NCBI GenBank assembly: GCA_021733925.1
Contig: JAIPJY010000007.1
Span: forward strand, 62,001 to 126,000
DNA: 64,000 nucleotides
Source of the DNA: Prosthecobacter sp.
GTDB lineage: Bacteria; Verrucomicrobiota; Verrucomicrobiia; Verrucomicrobiales; Verrucomicrobiaceae
Direction: 5' to 3'
Part shown: piece by piece, positions 34,944-44,570 of the stretch
How the letters are laid out: every line of letters begins with the position of its first letter
Numbering within the stretch: the stretch's first letter is position 1
Program-made: the position numbers and the translations under genes
The notes under the pieces: generated by a model
What the model was told of the DNA's origin: nothing
What the model saw: the letters and a program-made list of their open reading frames with translations, nothing else
The model's database searches: none

Positions 34944-35431
34944 GCGTCCACCTCGATGTCAAAGGTGATGTCACAGGCCGGGGCCGTGGTCGCCCCCGTG
35001 CCATCAAAGGCCAGAATCAGCTCCGTACCACACCCCACCTTAAAGGTCACGTCATCATCACCTGTCAGCCCGGCGCTGTCACAGGAGACCCCGCCAGAGC
35101 CACTCACCATTTGGATGGAGGGTTGCACTGAAAGCGTGACCCCATCCCGCAGCGTCAGCAGCGAGCTGGCCACAGGCGTTCCATCCACCGCGCCTCCCGT
35201 GCCGGCCGCCGTCACATGCAGCGTCCCGCATCCGCGAAACTTCAAGCTGCAGCTGGCATACGGGTCGATCTCCGCTTCCGGGTCTCCACCAGGGCAGAAT
35301 CGGCCCGGTGGAAAATGAATGTCCAGGGTGCCATGCGTTGCCGTGATGGCCGTCCAAGTCGCCGTGGCTCCACCGCCCAGAACGATGTTCGGATCCAGCG
35401 CGGTCAAGTCGATGCACTTCCCCAGCCTCAT
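34940..35431 (-). CDS. Hypothetical phage tail-region protein, beta-rich
   Basis: A 163-residue protein of alternating Thr/Gly/Val strands (TATWTAITATHGTLDIHFPP; TLHVTAAGTGGAVDGTPVAS; TFKVGCGTELILAFDGTGA). Several cysteines are present. It has no signal peptide. The composition fits a virion surface or fibre-associated protein. Both its ends overlap neighbours by 4 bases (ATGA type), so it is part of a tightly coupled set with the hub protein. I do not recognise a family. Confidence 0.55.
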   Translation of the reverse strand: MRLGKCIDLTALDPNIVLGGGATATWTAITATHGTLDIHFPPGRFCPGGDPEAEIDPYASCSLKFRGCGTLHVTAAGTGGAVDGTPVASSLLTLRDGVTLSVQPSIQMVSGSGGVSCDSAGLTGDDDVTFKVGCGTELILAFDGTGATTAPACDITFDIEVDA

Positions 35432-37998
35432 GCTTCAGTCACCGCCCCCCGCAGCACTTTCGCGGTGGTCGTGATCGGTTCCCCGCCCTCATCCACATCA
35501 CAGCCCTCAGTAGCCTGGAAGCTGATCGCTTCACCAGTCTGCGTTGCCACGTTGACCGTGCCGCTGGCTCCATCATCCAGTTGCAGCCCGGCAGACTTGC
35601 TCAGAGCAGCGGTCGCACCACCACCCCCGCTGTGATAAATGCCACCCGTGCCAGAAGCCGTCAGCGTATTGCCATCCGCCGTGTTCTCCAGTCCACCCGC
35701 GATGCTCAGCCCCAGCGTGCCACCAGTAGCCGTCAATGTCAGGTCATCCACGGTAGACACAGACGTCTTGCCAGTCGCAGAGATCACCACCTGCTCATCT
35801 GTCACAGACATCGTCTTGCCGCTGCCATTGTCATGCAGCAGCTGCAGCAGGTTCAGCGTCGTGGTGCCCGTGCCATCACTGATCACCAGCCCAGTGTCCG
35901 GCTTGAGCTGCACAGTGAGCCCGTCGACAGTCATCAGCAATCCGTCCGCAGCAGAGAGGGTGATGCTGAATCCAGACTCGCCCGTGATGGTGAGGATGCC
36001 CGGTTTGAGCTGCGCCGTCTCTGTTTCAGTCAGCAGCTTCAGCCCATCCACCACACTCAGCTCGGCACTGTCACTCTCCCCACTTTTGAGGCTCTGCTTG
36101 TCCGGCGTGCCCGTGTTGCTTTTTTCCGCCGTGGTGTTCTGCACCGTCTGCTTGCCCGGAGTCGTCACCACCTCATCACCACTGGCAGTGTTTTTGTTGG
36201 TGGTCGTAGGCCCCGCCTCCGCTGTCATGTCAGACGTGTGAGTGCCAGTGGCCGTGATGTGTTTGATCTTCTGCGGCCCGTTGAGCACGCTGTACTTGAC
36301 CCCCCCTGGTCCCACCAGGTCATCCAGCTCATCCGGGTCAGGTTCGTTGGAGGGCACCTGCCCCATCGCCTGCTGGTCCAGATCCATGGCAGGCACGGTG
36401 CGCAGGCGGCTCATGCGCAGCAGGTTCGCGTACTCTTCCACGCCCAGGTGCTCCGCCACACCCGTCTGAATGGTGGTGGTGCCCGTGTCAATTTCCCGCG
36501 TCAGGGAGTGCACCTGCGTGTCCATCGTGGTCCACTCAGTCAGCCCGCCTGTCACGTTGATCACATCCCCCAGGGCTATCGCCTCATCACACTCACTCTT
36601 CACCAGTTTGATCACACCGTCATACTGTGCCACACCCCATGCCGCCAGCAGCGCCGCCGCCATGCCGGGTGTCAAAAAGATCGGGCTCAGCAGCTGCGGG
36701 ATGCCATTACCGATGGAGGACGAGGCCTCGGAGATCACCTGCTCATAGTCACCGCTCAGCTTCGTCACAGGCACCAGCATCCTCACCACGCGCCGCTCCT
36801 GCACCTCCGTGGTGCTGATCGGAGCCGCGCCGGATTCTTCCGCCTTCGTGGTACGTATCGTCAGGTTGCCGGTCACCAGAGCCACGCGTGTGTTCGCGCT
36901 CAGTCGGCTCCTTGGCATCCCGCCTTCCAGCCACTGCAGGCCGCACCCTCCCAGATCATCCTTGCCCGCGTTCTCCGGCGCTGCCGGTGCAAAGGCCACG
37001 TTCGAAGTCCCGTCCACCGCAATGTCCGCCGCGCTCTGCGCTCCCGTGTCGCCGTACTTAAACCACCACTCAGGCGTCATCGCGATGGCCTCGCTCACCA
37101 CCGTGTAGTTGCGCGTGACCGCAGGCGTGCTCGTCGGAGATGTCGCCGCTGCACCATTGGCATTCCCCGTGCAGTCGATCACCGTCTTCAGCAGCCGCGT
37201 ACCTGTCGTCGCTCCCGCCTGGTCGATCACCTTCGTCACAAACCCAAACGCATCCAGCCCCGCGTACGTGATCTCGACTCCGCGCACCACCAGTTCATCG
37301 TGCTTGAGAAATTCCTGCTCCACCATCACCGCGTTGTCAGTCATGGAATAGCTGCGCACCGTCGCTGCAGCCCGTTGCACGAAGCTCAGCGTAGGCGGTG
37401 TGGTCGTGTAGTCCCATTGCTGGATCGCGTCTGGCACCCACGCCAGCACCTGGCGCAGCACGCTGTCATACGTTACGTTGTTCACCCGCTGCGGGATCGG
37501 CATCGCCTCAAATCCATCCCCCAGCAGATCACCCAGCTGCATCACGCTGCCGCCATGGTACGCATTGCACTGCGTGATGATGTCCGCGATGTCCTCGCCG
37601 ATCGTCCGCTTCACCCAGCCCTCTCCAGGGGTGATTCCCGCAAACAGCGCCACCCTCGGCGCATCATACGGCGTGCCGCTCGCTGCCACCCACCATGGCT
37701 GCACATACGTGCCCTGTCCCATGTACCACCACGGGTCAGCGAAGCGCAGCAGGATGTTTTCATTCAGCCCGCCGCCCACACGCTTGGGGCTCAGGACCAC
37801 TCCTTTAAATTTCACCACGCCATCCAGCTTCAGCGTGATCACATCTTCAAACGCCCACGGCAGCGTGGCCAGCATGTTCCCTGCGATATGCGCGGTGAAC
37901 ATCCCCGCACTCAGCGACTGCTCACTGATCACACACTGACTCATTCCCCACCCTTTCAGGGTGCGAGTCTCAGCGCCAAATGTGAGTGTCCATGACAT
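35428..37998 (-). CDS. Phage tail hub/baseplate-like protein with C-terminal repeat region
   Basis: An 856-residue protein. The first 350 residues look like a tail hub: MSWTLTFGAETRTLKGWGMS, VVKFKGVVLSPKRVGGGLNE, NILLRFADPWWYMGQGTY, and a domain with TVRSYSMTDNAVMVEQEFLK. This order (small strand domain, then a region measuring local coordinates) is found in distal hub proteins of siphophages. The C-terminal 300 residues are Ser/Thr/Gly-rich and repetitive (KNTASGDEVVTTPGKQTVQN; GLTVQLKPDTGLVISDGTGT; TEAGTLGLSIAGG-like strings), probably a fibre- or spike-like extension. Hub function is inferred from size, order and pattern. Confidence 0.6.
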   Translation of the reverse strand: MSWTLTFGAETRTLKGWGMSQCVISEQSLSAGMFTAHIAGNMLATLPWAFEDVITLKLDGVVKFKGVVLSPKRVGGGLNENILLRFADPWWYMGQGTYVQPWWVAASGTPYDAPRVALFAGITPGEGWVKRTIGEDIADIITQCNAYHGGSVMQLGDLLGDGFEAMPIPQRVNNVTYDSVLRQVLAWVPDAIQQWDYTTTPPTLSFVQRAAATVRSYSMTDNAVMVEQEFLKHDELVVRGVEITYAGLDAFGFVTKVIDQAGATTGTRLLKTVIDCTGNANGAAATSPTSTPAVTRNYTVVSEAIAMTPEWWFKYGDTGAQSAADIAVDGTSNVAFAPAAPENAGKDDLGGCGLQWLEGGMPRSRLSANTRVALVTGNLTIRTTKAEESGAAPISTTEVQERRVVRMLVPVTKLSGDYEQVISEASSSIGNGIPQLLSPIFLTPGMAAALLAAWGVAQYDGVIKLVKSECDEAIALGDVINVTGGLTEWTTMDTQVHSLTREIDTGTTTIQTGVAEHLGVEEYANLLRMSRLRTVPAMDLDQQAMGQVPSNEPDPDELDDLVGPGGVKYSVLNGPQKIKHITATGTHTSDMTAEAGPTTTNKNTASGDEVVTTPGKQTVQNTTAEKSNTGTPDKQSLKSGESDSAELSVVDGLKLLTETETAQLKPGILTITGESGFSITLSAADGLLMTVDGLTVQLKPDTGLVISDGTGTTTLNLLQLLHDNGSGKTMSVTDEQVVISATGKTSVSTVDDLTLTATGGTLGLSIAGGLENTADGNTLTASGTGGIYHSGGGGATAALSKSAGLQLDDGASGTVNVATQTGEAISFQATEGCDVDEGGEPITTTAKVLRGAVTEA

Positions 37999-38021
37999 GT
38001 GCGTGATCAGTCAAATACCGC

Positions 38022-38441
38022 TCACTTCGCCTCCAGCGCCTTCAACTTGGCGGCAATCTCCGTTTGCTTCTTTAGCAGCGCGGCGCGCTCCTCGTCCGTC
38101 TGGCTCGCTGTCACCTGAGTCAGCAGCGCATTGCCAGCGGCAAGCCGTTGTTCGCTGGTTTTTTTAGACATCGCATCCTTCGCCCCATCGACGAGCATCT
38201 TCAGCTTGGCCTCGGCTCTCTGCTGTGCTTCTTGGGCTTTTGCTGCTGCTGCACTGGCCTGCTCAATCTTAGCTTGCAGGGCCGCCATGAATTCAGCCGA
38301 AGTGATCTGCTTGTTCAGCAGCGCATCACTGGCGTTGTTCAAGGAAGCGCCGTCTTTCGTGACGGTGCCGTTGTCGTTGATCGTGATGTCAGCCCGGAGG
38401 CTGAGAGTGAGCAGGGCGAGGAATGCGAGTGCGGTTTTCAT
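38022..38441 (-). CDS. Secreted coiled-coil protein in the phage tail region
   Basis: A 139-residue protein that starts MKTALAFLALLTLSLRADIT, a Sec-type signal peptide. The rest is an alanine/glutamate/lysine-rich coiled coil (AALQAKIEQASAAAAKAQEA; KKQTEIAAKLKALEAK). It lies between the hub and the fibre protein. A signal peptide is unexpected for a virion component, so it may be a cargo protein or an envelope protein made late in infection. No family is recognised. Confidence 0.6.
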   Translation of the reverse strand: MKTALAFLALLTLSLRADITINDNGTVTKDGASLNNASDALLNKQITSAEFMAALQAKIEQASAAAAKAQEAQQRAEAKLKMLVDGAKDAMSKKTSEQRLAAGNALLTQVTASQTDEERAALLKKQTEIAAKLKALEAK

Positions 38442-38460
38442 GAGATCAAGGGGGTGGAGT

Positions 38461-39948
38461 TTAGGGGTTGTAAATGACCCAGCTCAGCGTGGAGGTTTCC
38501 GCGCTGGATGTGCTGGTAATCGTGAAGCTCGTCGCATTGATTCGCGTGATGCTGTAGCCCGTGCCCAGCGTGCCGCCGTCTGTCATGCGTGTGACCAGGA
38601 TGCGTGAGCTTGTCGCCGCTGTGCCCGTCTCCAGAACGTCGCTGTCACTCACCGTCACCGTGCCAGCCACAAGAACTGCCACACCGCTTTTGATCTTGGT
38701 ATGTGAGGTCCCTCCGCTGCCAAGGCTTACAGGGGAGTCAATCTTCACCTTCCCGCTGCTGGCAGAGATGACACCATCCGTCCCATTATGCGACAGTGAA
38801 AGGTATTTGGAAGCGTCCCCAAAAATGTAAAAGGTCTGAGCCGAAGCATCAAAATAATCCAATGCGAGACCATGCGTGCCGTAGCTGTGCAACTGAGTGG
38901 TGTTGCCAAAGACGGCATAAGCTTGATAGGTATAAAAATTGATAGCAGCCGCGCCGGATGGATAGCCCACATACGTGGAGGCCGTGAGAAACAGTTGATT
39001 GTAGGCGTCCACGCTGAAGGGTGAATCCTGAACAACGCCTGCGGACTCAAACAGAATACGCCCGCTGGTTCCGCCGCTCACTGGCGTGCTGCCAATGGTC
39101 AACCCACTTGCCACCGTCCCCCAGGTCGGATTCGCCCCCGCGCCTTGCGTCTTGAGATACTGCCCGTTCGTGCCAGCAGCCAGCCTCACCACATTCGTGC
39201 CGTTGTAGTAAAACACATCCCCCTGGCTCAGTGCCCCGCTCGCGGCCATCAGTGCATTGATGCTGGCTTGCAGCGTCGTCTGACCCGTGCCGCCGCTGGC
39301 CACTGCGAGCGTGGCAGAAAGGCCCGCCGCGGTGCCGCTGATATTGGTCTGGTCCCCGGTATTCGTGCCGCTGATCGTGGCCGCCCCTGACACCGTGAGA
39401 TTGCCACTCAGCGAGATGCTGCGTTCCGCGTTGTTCAGATCAAACGTCAACGTGTGGCTGGCCGTCAAAGTTCCGTTGTGGTTGATCTGAAAATCATGAG
39501 CCCCGCTGCCGCTGTTGAGGATGCTGAAGCTCGTCAGGTTGCTGATGCTGCCGCCGCTGATGGCCACACTCGAATCATTCTGCACGGCCATGGTGCCAAG
39601 GCCCAGTTGCGTTCTCATCGCCGCATAGTCCGCCGCCCCAAGCAGCGTCTGCACATTGGCCGAGGGCGTGATGCCCGCATAGGTGCTCAGATCCGCGTCA
39701 TACGCCTGCACATTGACACCGATGCCAAGCCCGGCCGCCGTGCGGAAATAAGAGGCCCCTGTCAGGGTCGCGCCAGACACCCATTCAAGAGTGCCAGTGG
39801 CGCTGATTGAGAGAGTCTTGGCTCCCGTTTTGAAGCCCACATTGATCAGGTCATCGCTGCGCTTTTTAAACAGCGGGATGATGTCACTCTGCGCGCAAAG
39901 CACCGAGGTGATGAGGAGAACAAATGAAGCAATGAGTCGTGTTTTCAT
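38461..39948 (-). CDS. Tail-fibre-like protein with N-terminal signal sequence
   Basis: A 495-residue protein. Its N-terminus MKTRLIASFVLLITSVLCAQ looks like a Sec signal. The body is typical fibre sequence: ASGTLTVSGAATI-like strands, ISGTNTGDQTNISGTA, and LAVASGGTGQTTLQASINAL, where GGTGQTT is common in long fibres and in bacterial beta-helix proteins. The C-terminal half has YYNGTNVVRLAAGTNGQYLK and repeats of SGK-x-x-I-type strands. The start at 39948 was chosen because it begins the signal sequence. It may recognise host surfaces; signal peptide use in a phage product is odd. Confidence 0.6.
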   Translation of the reverse strand: MKTRLIASFVLLITSVLCAQSDIIPLFKKRSDDLINVGFKTGAKTLSISATGTLEWVSGATLTGASYFRTAAGLGIGVNVQAYDADLSTYAGITPSANVQTLLGAADYAAMRTQLGLGTMAVQNDSSVAISGGSISNLTSFSILNSGSGAHDFQINHNGTLTASHTLTFDLNNAERSISLSGNLTVSGAATISGTNTGDQTNISGTAAGLSATLAVASGGTGQTTLQASINALMAASGALSQGDVFYYNGTNVVRLAAGTNGQYLKTQGAGANPTWGTVASGLTIGSTPVSGGTSGRILFESAGVVQDSPFSVDAYNQLFLTASTYVGYPSGAAAINFYTYQAYAVFGNTTQLHSYGTHGLALDYFDASAQTFYIFGDASKYLSLSHNGTDGVISASSGKVKIDSPVSLGSGGTSHTKIKSGVAVLVAGTVTVSDSDVLETGTAATSSRILVTRMTDGGTLGTGYSITRINATSFTITSTSSAETSTLSWVIYNP

Positions 39949-39962
39949 GAGCGTAAAAAAAA

Positions 39963-40649
39963 TCAGGCATCCAGGCGCTTCCAAACTTTCTCATTCGTGG
40001 TGGTGGCGTAGTCCGCAGGCCGCACGATCACCGGCCCTGAATCCGGGTCTGTGTTGGTGGCATCGGTGCCTTCATACAGGCGGAAAGTCGCCAGCTGATT
40101 GAGCGCTCCGATGGATACAAACACATCCATTTGGAAGCCCGGCAGCACGTCTGCCGTGACAAGGCCGTCGAGCTTGGTGGCACCACCACCCGTAAGACCA
40201 GTGATCGCGTATAGGTTGGCAACTTCATTGATGTTCATGAGTGCAAGTGGGCTTGGGGTGGCGATGTCAGGCCGTGTGGCCATCAGGGAGAATTCAAATC
40301 GGTTGGTCACCCCCATGCGCTGCACGCGGATGGCGGTCACCCAGGCCTGCGCATAGGTCACACGCACACCGGCATGTTCCTCCACCAGCACACCGCCTTG
40401 CGGGCAGGTCACCGGCACGGTGCGGCTCTGCATCATCGCATCTTCCAGGCTGTCACAGGGCGGAAAGCACACGGAGTAGTGCAGCGGCAGACTGCGCACC
40501 GCATGCTCAGGAAAGGCCGTGGGGGCATCATCACGGCTCAGCGTCACCACCTGCGTCTGCTGCGTCAGATCCAGATGCCCTTCCGAGAGGATCGAAAGCG
40601 TGCGGTCGTAACCGTTGGCAATCACAAAATCAGCCAGGGTCACTTTCAT
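39963..40649 (-). CDS. Hypothetical phage tail protein (distal tail position)
   Basis: A 228-residue protein placed directly after the tape measure gene, where distal tail or baseplate proteins normally lie. It begins MKVTLADFVIANGYDRTLSI and contains CFPPCDSLEDAMMQSRTVPV and QAWVTAIRVQRMGVTNRFEF, a strand-rich pattern with an aromatic/basic edge. Its start overlaps the tape measure stop by 4 bases (40646-40649). Family not recognised; role is from gene order. Confidence 0.55.
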   Translation of the reverse strand: MKVTLADFVIANGYDRTLSILSEGHLDLTQQTQVVTLSRDDAPTAFPEHAVRSLPLHYSVCFPPCDSLEDAMMQSRTVPVTCPQGGVLVEEHAGVRVTYAQAWVTAIRVQRMGVTNRFEFSLMATRPDIATPSPLALMNINEVANLYAITGLTGGGATKLDGLVTADVLPGFQMDVFVSIGALNQLATFRLYEGTDATNTDPDSGPVIVRPADYATTTNEKVWKRLDA

Positions 40650-42901
40650 AGCGCAGAACTCCTTATCTTGGCGTTCAGGTTTGCCACGGCCTGTTTAAGA
40701 TTCTGGATCTGCTTGTCCTGGCTGCCAAACCGCTCGGTGATGATCGGTGTCAGCGCCTGCACCAGTTGAACGACCTGCTGCAGTTCCTTGGCCGTCGCAC
40801 CGCCCTGGCGCAGCTGCTGCACGGCCTTGGCCAGCTCACTGCCAGCAGGCCCCAGATTCGTCGCCAGGTTGTCCAGCGGCGCGGTGAGGTTGCTCGCGTC
40901 CACCACACCTTCAGCCCCACCCTTGCTGGCATTCTTCGCCCGCTGGCGCTGCTCCAGATCTAGGGCGCGGCGTTGCTCCTCGGTGGCATCGTCCGGCAGC
41001 TTGGCGCGCTCGGCTTTCTTGCGCAGGTTTTCCGCGCCCTTCGTATCGCCGCGCATCTCTGCTTCCTTGGCATCGTTTTCGAGTTTCCGCGCCTGCTCCT
41101 CAGCCTGCTTTTTGCGCAGCTTTTCATCGGCTTCGCGTTCAGCCTGCACCTTAGCGGTTCCAGCCTTCACGAAGTCCTCGGAGTCCTTGGCCTCAGCGGC
41201 CTGCAGTTGCAGTTTTTTGAGTGCGATCTGTTTCTCACTTTCCGCCTCAGCTTCACGAATTTTAGCGACTGCTTCGGTGGCCTTCTGCAGCGCCTCGTTG
41301 GCAGTCTTGAGTTCAAGATCAATTCTCTTCTGTTCTGCGGCGGCTTGCTCCAGAGCTTGGGCAAGAGACTGCGCCCCGCGCTTCTCCTCTTCGTCCTTGG
41401 AATCTTTACCCTTCTCCGCTGTGCCCTTGAGGCCGTCGAACTTCAAACCTTGGCCGGATTCAAGGGCTTTACGCGCAGCATCCAAGCCTGCCGCTTCTTT
41501 GGCGATCGTGTTGTGCAACGCTTCCAGCTTGGCTTGCAGTTCCTCATACTCGCCTTCATAGGAGCCCGTGCTCTCCATGGTGGCACCCGGGGCATTGAGC
41601 CGGTTCATGCGCTCCATCGCTTCGTTGCGCTGCTTGACGGCTTCCTCGTAGGCCTTCACCTGCTGCCCTTGGTCACTCAGGCCGCCGAATTTTTCACCGT
41701 AGGATTTCTGGGCATTGTTCGCCTCGCCCACTTTGCCCTCGGCTTCATCCTTCTGATTGTGCACGTTCGAAAACTGCTTCCGCAGCATCTCGTCGTGTGC
41801 CTGCTGGGCAGCAAGATTGCGCTTCGCTTGATCCATGGCACTGGCGTCATTCAGCGCGGCTTTTCGGGCGTCATACTCCGCATTGATGGACTTCTTCTCA
41901 TCATCGGTTTTGGCACCTGTCAGCGCCGTCTGTCGGGAAATCTCAAGCTGTGAGTTGGCGATTTGTGTCTGAACTTTCGCCACCTCGTTGTGGTAGCCCA
42001 GCACCTTGTTGATTTCGGTGCCCATCGTGCTCCAGGCCGTTGAGGCCCGTTCCACGTCGGAGAGGTACTTGTCCATCTCCAGCTTGAAGGCCTTTTCCGC
42101 CGCATCACTCGCACGCCCCAGGCTGGCGCGCATCTGCTCCAGGGATTGATTGACCTTGTCGGTTTCATCCTTGGCCTCTTGAGCCCCGCCAAACTTGTCC
42201 CACAGCAGATTCACTGCCACGGCGGCTATGCCGATCACACCGGCCAGTCCCGCGCCCAGGCCAAACGCGGCGGCCATCTGCGGGATCTGATTCATCACGC
42301 CGCGCAGGCCATACTGCATGTCATCCACAAACTGCGCACCCACCAGCAGCGTACTGCCGATGTCACGGCGCGTCCCCTGCATCGCCGTGCCCAGCTGCTT
42401 CGTGTTCTCCACACCTTCACGTGCCACGCGCTCATTCTTGAGCCGCACCATGATCTCCTGCTCCAGCTTCTCCGTGTTCTCCTGCAGGCGGCGGCCCTCG
42501 GCTTCCATCCACAGCTGGTCTTCCTGGCGGCGGCGGCGCTGATTGGCCGCGGCCTCTTCCTTCACGTCTTCCTCGTGCAGGGCCACTTCAAAGTTGACCT
42601 TGAGCTGCTGGATCCGCCTGGCCTCCGCTGCAGCAGCCGCTTGCAGGCTCTGCTCCAGCTTCGCGATCTTCTGCGTCACTTCATCACCGCTCGCCCCGGT
42701 CTCTTTCAGCTCCGCATTGAGCCGGTCAAATTCATCGGTCACATGACTGATGAACTTGGCATCGACCCCTTCCCCCTTGAGCGCTTCTGCAACGCCACTT
42801 TTCAGGTCAGCAAACAGCGCATCATACTGGCCCCGCGTCTCCGCCATGCCATCCGCCCTGGAGCGAAGGTTGACGTCAATCGTGGTTTCATGATCAGACA
42901 T
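40646..42901 (-). CDS. Phage tail tape measure protein
   Basis: A 751-residue, very helical, Lys/Glu/Ala-rich protein. Residues 1-200 are a long coiled coil (MSDHETTIDVNLRSRADGMA). A hydrophobic stretch around residue 225-260 (AAFGLGAGLAGVIGIAAVAV) is the membrane-active segment typical of tape measures. The rest is coiled coil up to the C-terminus. Tape measures set tail length during assembly and help DNA ejection. The position after the tail chaperone-like gene and before the distal tail gene supports the call. The length would give a medium siphophage-type tail, unlike Mu's contractile tail. Confidence 0.8.
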   Translation of the reverse strand: MSDHETTIDVNLRSRADGMAETRGQYDALFADLKSGVAEALKGEGVDAKFISHVTDEFDRLNAELKETGASGDEVTQKIAKLEQSLQAAAAAEARRIQQLKVNFEVALHEEDVKEEAAANQRRRRQEDQLWMEAEGRRLQENTEKLEQEIMVRLKNERVAREGVENTKQLGTAMQGTRRDIGSTLLVGAQFVDDMQYGLRGVMNQIPQMAAAFGLGAGLAGVIGIAAVAVNLLWDKFGGAQEAKDETDKVNQSLEQMRASLGRASDAAEKAFKLEMDKYLSDVERASTAWSTMGTEINKVLGYHNEVAKVQTQIANSQLEISRQTALTGAKTDDEKKSINAEYDARKAALNDASAMDQAKRNLAAQQAHDEMLRKQFSNVHNQKDEAEGKVGEANNAQKSYGEKFGGLSDQGQQVKAYEEAVKQRNEAMERMNRLNAPGATMESTGSYEGEYEELQAKLEALHNTIAKEAAGLDAARKALESGQGLKFDGLKGTAEKGKDSKDEEEKRGAQSLAQALEQAAAEQKRIDLELKTANEALQKATEAVAKIREAEAESEKQIALKKLQLQAAEAKDSEDFVKAGTAKVQAEREADEKLRKKQAEEQARKLENDAKEAEMRGDTKGAENLRKKAERAKLPDDATEEQRRALDLEQRQRAKNASKGGAEGVVDASNLTAPLDNLATNLGPAGSELAKAVQQLRQGGATAKELQQVVQLVQALTPIITERFGSQDKQIQNLKQAVANLNAKIRSSAL

Positions 42902-42932
42902 GAGCGGGGGCAGTCAGGCTGGAAGGAATGAA

Positions 42933-43361
42933 TCAGGCAGCAGGCACCGCAGCAGCTTCAGGAGCTGGCACAGCAGCATCCTCCACGGAGGTCTCAGCGG
43001 CAGCAGCGGGAGGCTCAGGCAAAGGCGAGGTCTCGCCGGTTGCGATCGCTTTTTCAAAACGCTGGCAGTCGTGCTCATTGAGCTTGCTGCCGATCGCAAT
43101 GAGAAGCCCGTTGCATGCCGCATAGAGAGCCGCAGCTTCATTGCCCGGGTGCCGTGCGGCACGTGTGGCCAGCATCTGCGTGCAGAGCGCCTGCAGGCCG
43201 TTGGCATCCAGCGCGCAGGAGTTCTGCGCCTGGCGTGTGATCTTGCCCCAGCGGTCTGGCGTGAACTGCGCCCGGATCTTCTCCAGGGCTGCAGTGTTAG
43301 GAGGCAGTTCGGCAGGAGCCGCCAGGGTTGTGGCGATGGTGGATTTTGGGTTACGGGCCAT
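42933..43361 (-). CDS. Probable tail assembly chaperone-position protein
   Basis: A 142-residue protein between the tail tube gene and the tape measure gene, the canonical place of the tail assembly chaperone. The sequence has IRAQFTPDRWGKITRQAQNS and ACNGLLIAIGSKLNEHDCQR, followed by an alanine/proline-rich tail. Phage chaperones in this place often come as two frameshifted products; I see no clear slippery run that would extend the frame. The function is from position only. Confidence 0.45.
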   Translation of the reverse strand: MARNPKSTIATTLAAPAELPPNTAALEKIRAQFTPDRWGKITRQAQNSCALDANGLQALCTQMLATRAARHPGNEAAALYAACNGLLIAIGSKLNEHDCQRFEKAIATGETSPLPEPPAAAAETSVEDAAVPAPEAAAVPAA

Positions 43362-43406
43362 ACAATTCAGGATTCAAGGTTCAGTGGTGAAAGACTCAGT
43401 CAGCGT

Positions 43407-44351
43407 TTAGGCGGGCTCTTCCGTGCCGACAAAGAGCATGGCCACGGCGGCTCCGGTGGTGACTCCCAGGGTGCTCACGGCTTCAATCTCTCCGATGCGG
43501 CCCTTGCCATCCGTGCCGCTCTGCATCGGCAGCTTGCGCATGAACGCGCTGCGCATCGCAATGTACACACCCGTGCCCGTGATGATCAGATCCTCAGCCA
43601 GGGCGGACATCCGCGCACCGCGTGCCGCGCTGGCGCTGTTCTGCATCGCCAGCTTGGCATCCAGATTGGCCTGGGTGATCCCCATCGGCACAAACGACGC
43701 CGTCACTTCCAGCATGTCGAGTTCCTTCTCGATCACGCCCAGCTCATCCGTGGGGATTTCGCTCCATTTGGCCTTGGCCTTGATCTTGACGCCTTCACGC
43801 GTGGCGAAGCTGTCCCAGGGAGAGGAACCACCCCAGGCATAGGCGTAGACCTGCGTGGGCACTTCATCCCAGTCAAAGCTGGTGTCGGTGAAGCTGCCCG
43901 TGGTGCGTGTGACGAAGCTTGCGGCGGCGGTCGGGTCCGTGTTGTTCTTGGTCCGGCACTCCAGGGTGATGCCACCCTCCATGATCGTTTTCGTGCTCGA
44001 AAGAATCAGGTCCGGCATGTCCTGCAGCGCGGCGTTGTGGTAGGTCCAGATATCGCCATCCAGCCACTTGATGACCGCCGTCTTGTCACTGGCCCCATGC
44101 ATGCGCGTGCCGCGTGCCGCGCCCAGCCAGGGGAACCACACACCAAGGTTTTTCCACTGCCCGGAAGGCGTGCCTTTGATGGTGCCAAGCAGCGAGCCGC
44201 GCCGTTTGTCGGCACCGGCAAAGACATCGGTGGTCACATCGAAGGTTTCAAAGCCCTCCTCAGCAGTCAGGCCCTTGGCAAAGTACATGGTGCCACCGTT
44301 CCATGTGAGGATGGCGGGGCCGGATTTGATGGTGGTGCGGTCGAATGACAT
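43407..44351 (-). CDS. Putative major tail tube protein
   Basis: A 314-residue beta-rich protein, starting MSFDRTTIKSGPAILTWNGG. Several segments (GTMYFAKGLTAEEGFETFDV, GGITLECRTKNNTDPTAAAS, KIKAKAKWSEIPTDELGVIE) fit the tail tube fold. It lies just before the chaperone-position and tape measure genes, as expected for a tube protein. No sheath gene is next to it, so a contractile tail is unlikely. Family not certain. Confidence 0.6.
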   Translation of the reverse strand: MSFDRTTIKSGPAILTWNGGTMYFAKGLTAEEGFETFDVTTDVFAGADKRRGSLLGTIKGTPSGQWKNLGVWFPWLGAARGTRMHGASDKTAVIKWLDGDIWTYHNAALQDMPDLILSSTKTIMEGGITLECRTKNNTDPTAAASFVTRTTGSFTDTSFDWDEVPTQVYAYAWGGSSPWDSFATREGVKIKAKAKWSEIPTDELGVIEKELDMLEVTASFVPMGITQANLDAKLAMQNSASAARGARMSALAEDLIITGTGVYIAMRSAFMRKLPMQSGTDGKGRIGEIEAVSTLGVTTGAAVAMLFVGTEEPA

Positions 44352-44375
44352 GAGATGCGGTGGTGGAGTGGATGT

Positions 44376-44564
44376 TTAGGATTTGGAAAGGGTGCCTTCA
44401 GTTTTGCGGCGGCGTCTCTCGCTGATCAGGGCTGTCAGCTTGCGCGAAAGCTGCCCGCGCAGCTCAGTGATGAATTCGATCTGATCATTCACATCCAGCG
44501 TGACCTGATGCAGCTCCACGCGCTCGATGCATTCATGATAGGCGGTGTTCGCTGGCTTGGTCAT
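44376..44564 (-). CDS. Small hypothetical phage protein
   Basis: A 62-residue, highly charged protein (TAYHECIERVELHQVTLDVN; SRKLTALISERRRRKTEGTL). It sits in the 219 bases between the tail completion-like gene and the tail tube gene, 6 bases after the upstream stop. No family recognised. Confidence 0.5.
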   Translation of the reverse strand: MTKPANTAYHECIERVELHQVTLDVNDQIEFITELRGQLSRKLTALISERRRRKTEGTLSKS

Positions 44565-44570
44565 GGCGGG

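Noticed and set aside
35581-37995. 804-codon plus-strand frame over the tail hub gene
   Set aside because: Arg/His-rich shadow frame; the minus frame has tail-protein character and coupled overlaps with neighbours.
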